Positions 62,731 to 64,000 of a DNA stretch of 64,000 nt are shown in pieces. The first letter of the stretch is position 1. Every line of letters begins with the position of its first letter. A program made the position numbers and the translations under genes. Source of the DNA: Callipepla californica brunnescens (taxonomy: Eukaryota > Chordata > Aves > Galliformes > Odontophoridae); NCBI GenBank assembly GCA_023055505.1, contig JALIRH010000100.1:1-64000 (forward strand). The letters run 5' to 3'. The notes under the pieces are model-generated. The model searched no databases and had not been told where the DNA came from. It was given only the letters and a program-made list of their open reading frames with translations.

Positions 62731-64000
62731 TGGGGCAGCCACGGTGCAGCTATGGGGCAGCAGTGGGGCAGCTATGGGCAGCAGTAAGGAAGCTATTGAG
62801 AAGGCTATGGGGGCAGCTATGGGGTGGCTATGGGGCAGCTATAGAGCGGCAATGTGGCAGTAGTGGGGCACCTATAAGGCAGCTATGGGGCAGCAGTGGG
62901 ACAGCTATGGGGCGGCTATTAGGCAGCCATGGGGTGGCAATGGGGCAGCAGTGAGGCAGCTATGGGGCGGCTATGGGGCTGAAGTGGGGCAGCTATGAGG
63001 AGTCTCTTGAGAGGCTATGGAGCAGCTATGGGGCAGCAGTGGGGTAGCAGGAGGAGACTATGGGGAGGCTATGAAGCAGGTATGGGGCAGCAGTGGGGCA
63101 GCTATGGGGCGACTATGGGGCAGCAGTTGAGCAGCTATGGGGCAGCCATGGGGCAGCTATGTGGCAGTAGTGAAACAGCTATGGTGTAGCTATAAGCGAG
63201 CCTTGGGGCAGCAAGGGGCAGTAGTAAGGCAGCTATGGGGCAGCAGTGGGGCAGCTATGATGAGACTATGGGAAGGCCATGAGGAAGCTATGGGGCATCT
63301 TTGAGGCAGACAAAAAGTAGCTGTGGGGCTGCAGTGAGGCAGCTATGGGGCAGCTGTGGGGCAGCTATTGTGTAGCAGTGAGGCATCTATGAGGAGGCTA
63401 TGGGGAGGATATGAGGCAGTTATGGGGCAGAAGTGAGGCAGCTATGGGGTGGCTATAGGGCAGCAGTGGGGCAGGTATGGGGCAACAAAGAGGCAGCCAT
63501 GGGGCAGCAGTGGGGCAGCTTTGAGGCTACGGGGCGGCTATGGGGCAGTAGTGGGGTAGCTATGGGGCAGCAGTGAGGAAGCTAAGGGGAAGCAATGGGG
63601 TAGCTTTGAGGATGCTATTGGGAAGCCATGGGGCAGCAATGGGGCGGCTATGAGGCAGCGACGGGGAAGCTATGGGGCAGCAGTGAGGCAGGTATGGGGC
63701 AGTAGTAAGGCAGCTACGGGGCAGCAGTGGGGCAAATATGAGGAGGCTCTGAGGAAACTATGGGGCAGCTATGGGGCAGCAGTGAGGCAGTTATAGAACA
63801 GGTATGAGGCACTTATCAAGCAGCTATGGGTCAGCTATGAGGAGGCTATGGGGCAGATGTGGTGCAGCAGTGGGGCAGCTAAGGCAGCTATGGGGAGGCT
63901 ATGGGGCAGCAGTGTGGGCAACTATGAGGAGACTATGGGGAGGCTATGAGGCAGCTATGGGGCAGTAGTCGGGCAGCTATTGGACGGCTATGAGGCAGCC
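62731..64000. repeat. 1700-bp higher-order copy B (cut by window end)
   Basis: The first 1270 bp of the second copy, apparently identical to 61031-62300. Whether more copies follow cannot be seen. Confidence 0.88.

Larger units (their letters stand above)
60386..64000. repeat. GGGGCAGCTAT satellite (11-bp period)
   Basis: Runs to the window end. Basic word TATGGGGCAGC with variants CAGTGGGGCAGC, TATGAGGCAGC, TATGGGGAGGC and ATAGTAGTGGGGC. Since 33 bases is 11 codons, all three plus frames give long MGQLWGSYGAA-like strings; these are not genes. GC-rich with strong G over C on this strand. Confidence 0.93.

Noticed and set aside
60386..64000. Gln/Gly/Trp-rich open frames (MGQLWGSYGAA type)
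   Set aside because: 11-bp repeat gives the same peptide in all three plus frames; no gene signal.
1..64000. tRNA, rRNA, known small RNAs, CR1 LINE
   Set aside because: None was recognised on either strand by eye; a covariance-model or repeat-library search would settle short or decayed copies.

Overview
The window looks like subtelomeric or otherwise heterochromatic DNA of a vertebrate, most likely a bird and plausibly a chicken-like galliform on a GC-rich microchromosome. The visible evidence is (i) about 45 kb of degenerate vertebrate telomere repeat (CCCTAA/TTAGGG), (ii) a decayed endogenous retrovirus (ERV) plus three solo LTRs, and (iii) a fragment whose translation I recognise as the C-terminus of the animal SAGA subunit SGF29. 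The bird call is an inference from the ERV style and the minisatellite-rich setting. No bacterial, phage, CRISPR, tRNA or rRNA feature was seen, and almost every open frame is the translation of a short-period repeat.

Layout. 1-35645: eight head-to-tail copies of a macrosatellite, five of 4627-4643 bp, two enlarged to about 5.3 kb, the last cut short. Each unit is a diverged telomeric sequence that switches strand: a short C-rich start, a 1.5 kb G-rich (TTAGGG-like) arm, a 189 bp piece of retroviral protease DNA, then a C-rich (CCCTAA-like) arm with near-perfect telomere hexamers. 35457-39824: in the eighth copy the protease piece does not stop but runs on into a 5'-truncated ERV (end of pro, RT, RNase H, integrase, env, 3' LTR). 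39825-41818: a 10-bp GGGTCGCTRT minisatellite holding four CTCF-like sites. 41819-44151: other minisatellites, a CpG-rich promoter-like block, and three pieces of an SGF29-like last exon on the minus strand. 44152-45760: a diverged orphan piece of the macrosatellite split by a solo LTR. 45761-54672: about 9 kb of irregular CCCTAA-type satellite. 54673-60385: a 10-bp TGTCAGAATG/TGTCACAATG satellite with two solo LTRs. 60386-64000: an 11-bp GGGGCAGCTAT satellite containing a 1700 bp tandem duplication.

How the parts fit. There is no operon or pathway here; the story is one of genome structure. The shared protease fragment ties the whole macrosatellite to the single ERV at its right edge: the ERV continues across the point where all seven other copies break off, so the repeat unit was built from a locus that already held this ERV, and was then amplified and homogenised. 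The CTCF-like sites and the CpG-rich block beside telomere-like arrays resemble in outline the promoter regions of subtelomeric transcripts in mammals, but that is only a suggestion.

Limits: repeat consensus, identities and copy boundaries were judged by eye; copy number may be affected by assembly of near-identical repeats.
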